The translations under genes and the position numbers were made by a program. A stretch of 64,000 nucleotides of DNA from NCBI RefSeq assembly GCF_000710035.2, contig NZ_JMJJ01000005.1, forward strand, positions 496,001 through 560,000, read 5' to 3'. The DNA is from Pantoea ananatis LMG 2665 (GTDB taxonomy: Bacteria; Pseudomonadota; Gammaproteobacteria; Enterobacterales; Enterobacteriaceae). The notes under the pieces are model-generated. The model saw only the letters and a program-made list of their open reading frames with translations. It was not told the origin of the DNA and did not search any database. Shown in pieces: positions 60,972 through 64,000 of the stretch. Numbering within the stretch: position 1 is the first letter of the stretch; each line of letters starts with the position of its first letter.

Positions 60972-63900
60972 AGTTCTTTGCGCTGTTCATCCATCGGCCG
61001 GTAGCCACCACGCTGCTCACGCTGGCGATTGCGCTGGCGGGGATACTGGGGTTCCGCCTGCTGCCGGTCGCGCCGCTGCCGCAGGTGGATTTTCCGGTCA
61101 TAATGGTGTCGGCTTCTCTGCCCGGTGCCTCGCCGGAAACCATGGCCTCCTCGGTTGCCACGCCGCTGGAGCGCTCGCTGGGCCGCATCGCGGGCGTGAG
61201 TGAGATGACCTCCACCAGCTCCCTGGGATCGACCCGCATCATTATGGTTTTCGATTTCGATCGTGACATCAACGGCGCGGCGCGGGATGTGCAGGCGGCG
61301 ATCAATGCCGCGCAGAGTCTGCTTCCCACGGGAATGCCTTCGCGCCCGACCTACCGCAAAGCGAACCCGTCTGATGCACCGATCATGATCATGACGCTGA
61401 CCTCAGATCTGTACAGCCCGGCTCAGCTTTACGATTACGCGTCCACACAGCTGGCGCAGAAGCTGTCGCAGATTAACGGCGTGGGCGATGTGACCGTGGG
61501 CGGCAGCTCTTTGCCCGCGGTGCGCGTGGCGTTGAATCCGCAGGCGCTGTTTAACCAGGGCGTTTCGCTGGATGCAGTACGGCAGACGATTTCCAACGCC
61601 AACCAGCGCCGCCCACAGGGCGCGGTGGAAGACGGCCAGCAGCGCTGGCAGCTGCGCACTAACGATGCGCTACAAACTGCCAGTGAATATCAGCCGCTGG
61701 TGGTGCACTACAACAACGGCGCGGCGGTGCGCCTGTCGGATGTTGCCACGGTGCAGGATTCAGTCCAGGACGTGCGCAACGCCGGGATGTCGCGCGGTAA
61801 ACCGGCAGTGTTACTGGTGATACGAAAAACCGCCGATGCGAACGTGATTGAAACGGTGGATCGCATTCGTGCCGAACTGCCCGAACTGCACGAGATCATT
61901 CCGGCTGCCATCAACCTTGAGGTGGCTCAGGACCGCTCCCCTACCATCCGCGCCTCTCTTGAGGAAGTGGAGCAGTCGCTGATGATTGCCGTTGCGTTGG
62001 TCATTCTGGTGGTGTTCGTGTTTTTACGCTCCGGCCGCGCCACGCTGATCCCCGCCGTTGCCGTGCCGGTATCCCTGATCGGCACCTTCGCCGCAATGTA
62101 TTTGTGCGGCTTTAGCCTGAATAACCTGTCGCTGATGGCCCTGACGATCGCCACGGGTTTTGTGGTGGATGATGCGATTGTGGTGCTGGAAAACATCGCC
62201 CGCCATGTGGAAGCCGGGATGAAACCGATGGCGGCCGCACTGAAAGGGGTGCGTGAAGTCGGCTTTACCGTGCTGTCGATGAGCCTCTCCTTAATCGCGG
62301 TCTTCCTGCCGCTGCTCATGACAGGCGGATTGATTGGTCGCTTTTTTGCCGAATTCTCAATCACCCTGTCGGTCGCCATTCTGATTTCCCTGTTTGTCTC
62401 GGTCACGCTCACGCCAATGATGTGTGCTTATCTGCTCAAACCCCACGCGCCGCGCAGTCAACCTCAGCGACGGGGCGTTGGACGGCTGCTGCTGGCGGTT
62501 CAGCGCGGTTATGCCCGCTCGCTGACCGTTGTGCTCAATCATGCCCGCTGGGTACTGCTCCTGCTGCTGGGCACCGTGGCTCTGACGGTATGGCTGTTTA
62601 TCAGTATTCCCAAAACCTTCCTGCCCGAGCAGGACACCGGCCGCCTGTCTGGCTTTATTTCGGCCGACCAAAGTATTTCGTTCCAGGCGATGCGCGGCAA
62701 GCTGGAAGATTTCATGAAAATTGTTGGCGCCGATCCGGACGTTTCCAGCGTGGTAGGCTTTACCGGCGGCATGCGCACCAACATGGGGTTGATGTTTATT
62801 TCTCTGAAACCCCTGTCTGAACGGAAAGACACGGCGCAGGCGGTGATTGCCCGCCTGCGTGCCAAACTGGCGAACGAACCCGGTGCCAATCTGTATCTTA
62901 ATGCGGTGCAGGATATCCGGGTGGGCGGTCGCGAAGCCAATGCCAGCTATCAGTACTCGCTGCTGTCAGACGACCTTGCTGCGCTGCGCACCTGGGAACC
63001 TAAAATCCGTCAGGCCTTTACTGCCCTGCCGGAACTGGCTGACGTCAACTCCGACCAACAGGATAAGGGCAGTGAAATGGCCCTGACCTATGACCGCGCC
63101 AGCATGGCCCGGCTGGGGATCAACGTTTCAGAAGCCAACGCCCTGTTAAATGATGCCTTTGGGCAGCGGCAGATTTCCACTATTTATCAGCCGCTGAACC
63201 AGTACAAGGTCGTCATGGAAGTGGATCCCCGTTACACCCAGGACATTAGCGCCCTGAATCAGATGTTTGTGATCAACAGCGAGGGCAAACCGATTCCGCT
63301 CGCCTGGTTCGCCAAATGGCAACCGGCTAACGCACCTTTGTCGGTCAACCACGAGGGGCTGTCAGCCGCATCGACCATTTCCTTTAACCTGCCAGAAGGC
63401 GTGTCGCTGTCGCAGGCGTCGGAGGCCATTGAGCGCACCATGACCGCGCTGGGCGTACCCTCCAGCGTGCGGGGCAGCTTCGCTGGTACCGCGCAGGCTT
63501 TCCAGCAGTCACAGAGCAGCCAGCTGTGGCTGATGCTGGCCGCCATTGCGGCGGTCTACATTGTGCTGGGCATTCTTTATGAAAGCTATGTGCACCCGTT
63601 AACCATTCTTTCCACGCTGCCTTCGGCGGGCGTCGGTGCGCTGCTGGCGCTGGCGCTGTTTGATACGCCGTTCAGCCTGATTGCCCTGATCGGTATTCTG
63701 TTATTAATCGGGATCGTGAAAAAGAACGCCATCATGATGGTGGACTTTGCTCTTGAGGCAGAGCGCAACGGTAACCTGAGTCCGCGCGATGCCATTTTTC
63801 AGGCCTGCCTGCTGCGTTTCCGCCCTATTTTAATGACCACTCTGGCAGCGTTGTTTGGCGCACTCCCGCTGGTGCTGACCAGCGGAGATGGCGCGGAACT

Positions 63901-64000
63901 GCGCCAGCCGTTAGGCATTACTATTGCGGGTGGCCTGATCATGAGTCAGTTGCTCACCTTGTATACCACGCCGGTGGTGTACTTAATGATGGATAAACTG
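60968..64000 (+). CDS. mdtC: RND efflux pump subunit MdtC (cut by window edge)
   Basis: The frame is open from the GTG at 60968 to the last base, 1011 codons, with no frameshift. E. coli MdtC has 1025 residues, so only a short C-terminal tail is missing. The start [55 protein letters not shown] and [20 protein letters not shown] match the family. It partners MdtB. Translation starts at a GTG within GTGA overlapping the mdtB stop. An mdtD or baeS/baeR gene, which would follow in E. coli, is beyond the window. Confidence 0.95.
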   Translation, partial: MKFFALFIHRPVATTLLTLAIALAGILGFRLLPVAPLPQVDFPVIMVSASLPGASPETMASSVATPLERSLGRIAGVSEMTSTSSLGSTRIIMVFDFDRDINGAARDVQAAINAAQSLLPTGMPSRPTYRKANPSDAPIMIMTLTSDLYSPAQLYDYASTQLAQKLSQINGVGDVTVGGSSLPAVRVALNPQALFNQGVSLDAVRQTISNANQRRPQGAVEDGQQRWQLRTNDALQTASEYQPLVVHYNNGAAVRLSDVATVQDSVQDVRNAGMSRGKPAVLLVIRKTADANVIETVDRIRAELPELHEIIPAAINLEVAQDRSPTIRASLEEVEQSLMIAVALVILVVFVFLRSGRATLIPAVAVPVSLIGTFAAMYLCGFSLNNLSLMALTIATGFVVDDAIVVLENIARHVEAGMKPMAAALKGVREVGFTVLSMSLSLIAVFLPLLMTGGLIGRFFAEFSITLSVAILISLFVSVTLTPMMCAYLLKPHAPRSQPQRRGVGRLLLAVQRGYARSLTVVLNHARWVLLLLLGTVALTVWLFISIPKTFLPEQDTGRLSGFISADQSISFQAMRGKLEDFMKIVGADPDVSSVVGFTGGMRTNMGLMFISLKPLSERKDTAQAVIARLRAKLANEPGANLYLNAVQDIRVGGREANASYQYSLLSDDLAALRTWEPKIRQAFTALPELADVNSDQQDKGSEMALTYDRASMARLGINVSEANALLNDAFGQRQISTIYQPLNQYKVVMEVDPRYTQDISALNQMFVINSEGKPIPLAWFAKWQPANAPLSVNHEGLSAASTISFNLPEGVSLSQASEAIERTMTALGVPSSVRGSFAGTAQAFQQSQSSQLWLMLAAIAAVYIVLGILYESYVHPLTILSTLPSAGVGALLALALFDTPFSLIALIGILLLIGIVKKNAIMMVDFALEAERNGNLSPRDAIFQACLLRFRPILMTTLAALFGALPLVLTSGDGAELRQPLGITIAGGLIMSQLLTLYTTPVVYLMMDKL

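Noticed and set aside
57849-64000. mdtB/mdtC similarity as a large direct repeat
   Set aside because: The two are known paralogues of one heteromeric pump; this is ancient duplication, not a recent repeat.

Overview
The window looks like chromosome of a plant- or insect-associated enterobacterium of the Erwiniaceae, most likely Pantoea or a close Erwinia relative. Three things suggest this. The order yeeZ-hisL-hisGDCBHAFI is followed closely by gnd. An amylovoran/stewartan-type exopolysaccharide operon (wceG1-wza-wzb-wzc ... wzx) sits beside galF/galE. Next comes the E. coli-like backbone yegH-asmA-dcd-udk-yegE-yegD-mdtABC. Nearly all genes are identified by recognising protein families; no database search was run.

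Layout. 1-3260: a compact putrescine catabolism locus, puuA (minus strand, cut by the window edge) divergent from puuD-puuR-puuB. 3294-11534: yeeZ, then the complete histidine operon with its leader peptide and attenuator. 11612-16026: a small accessory stretch holding a HipA-type kinase, a HipB-like regulator and a YeaK-type aminoacyl-tRNA deacylase with overlapping reading frames, then an amino-acid binding protein and an aspartoacylase/succinylglutamate desuccinylase-like enzyme. 16074-17483: gnd on the minus strand.

17484-26548: a very AT-rich O-antigen/surface polysaccharide island that begins at a JUMPstart/ops element. It encodes glycosyltransferase-like proteins, an ABC exporter (Wzm/Wzt), and an unusual three-gene set (HAD phosphatase, nucleotidyltransferase-kinase fusion, second nucleotidyltransferase) that could make a non-standard activated precursor. 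This is the least understood part of the window. 26555-28510: galE and galF, minus strand. 28732-45441: the exopolysaccharide operon on the minus strand, transcribed from a long leader with a candidate RcsAB box and its own ops element. It has a strong internal terminator after wzc and ends in a terminator before galF. Its wceF product carries a phage P22 tailspike-like head-binding domain.

45664-64000: TerC/CorC-type membrane protein YegH, the minus-strand set udk-dcd-asmA, a PAP2 phosphatase, the diguanylate cyclase DgcE (YegE), Hsp70-like YegD, and the MdtABC RND efflux system, with mdtC cut by the window end.

How the parts work together: galF/galE and gnd flank the polysaccharide loci. 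RfaH (through both ops elements) and RcsAB (through the EPS promoter) are the likely shared regulators. No rRNA, tRNA, CRISPR array or insertion sequence was recognised.
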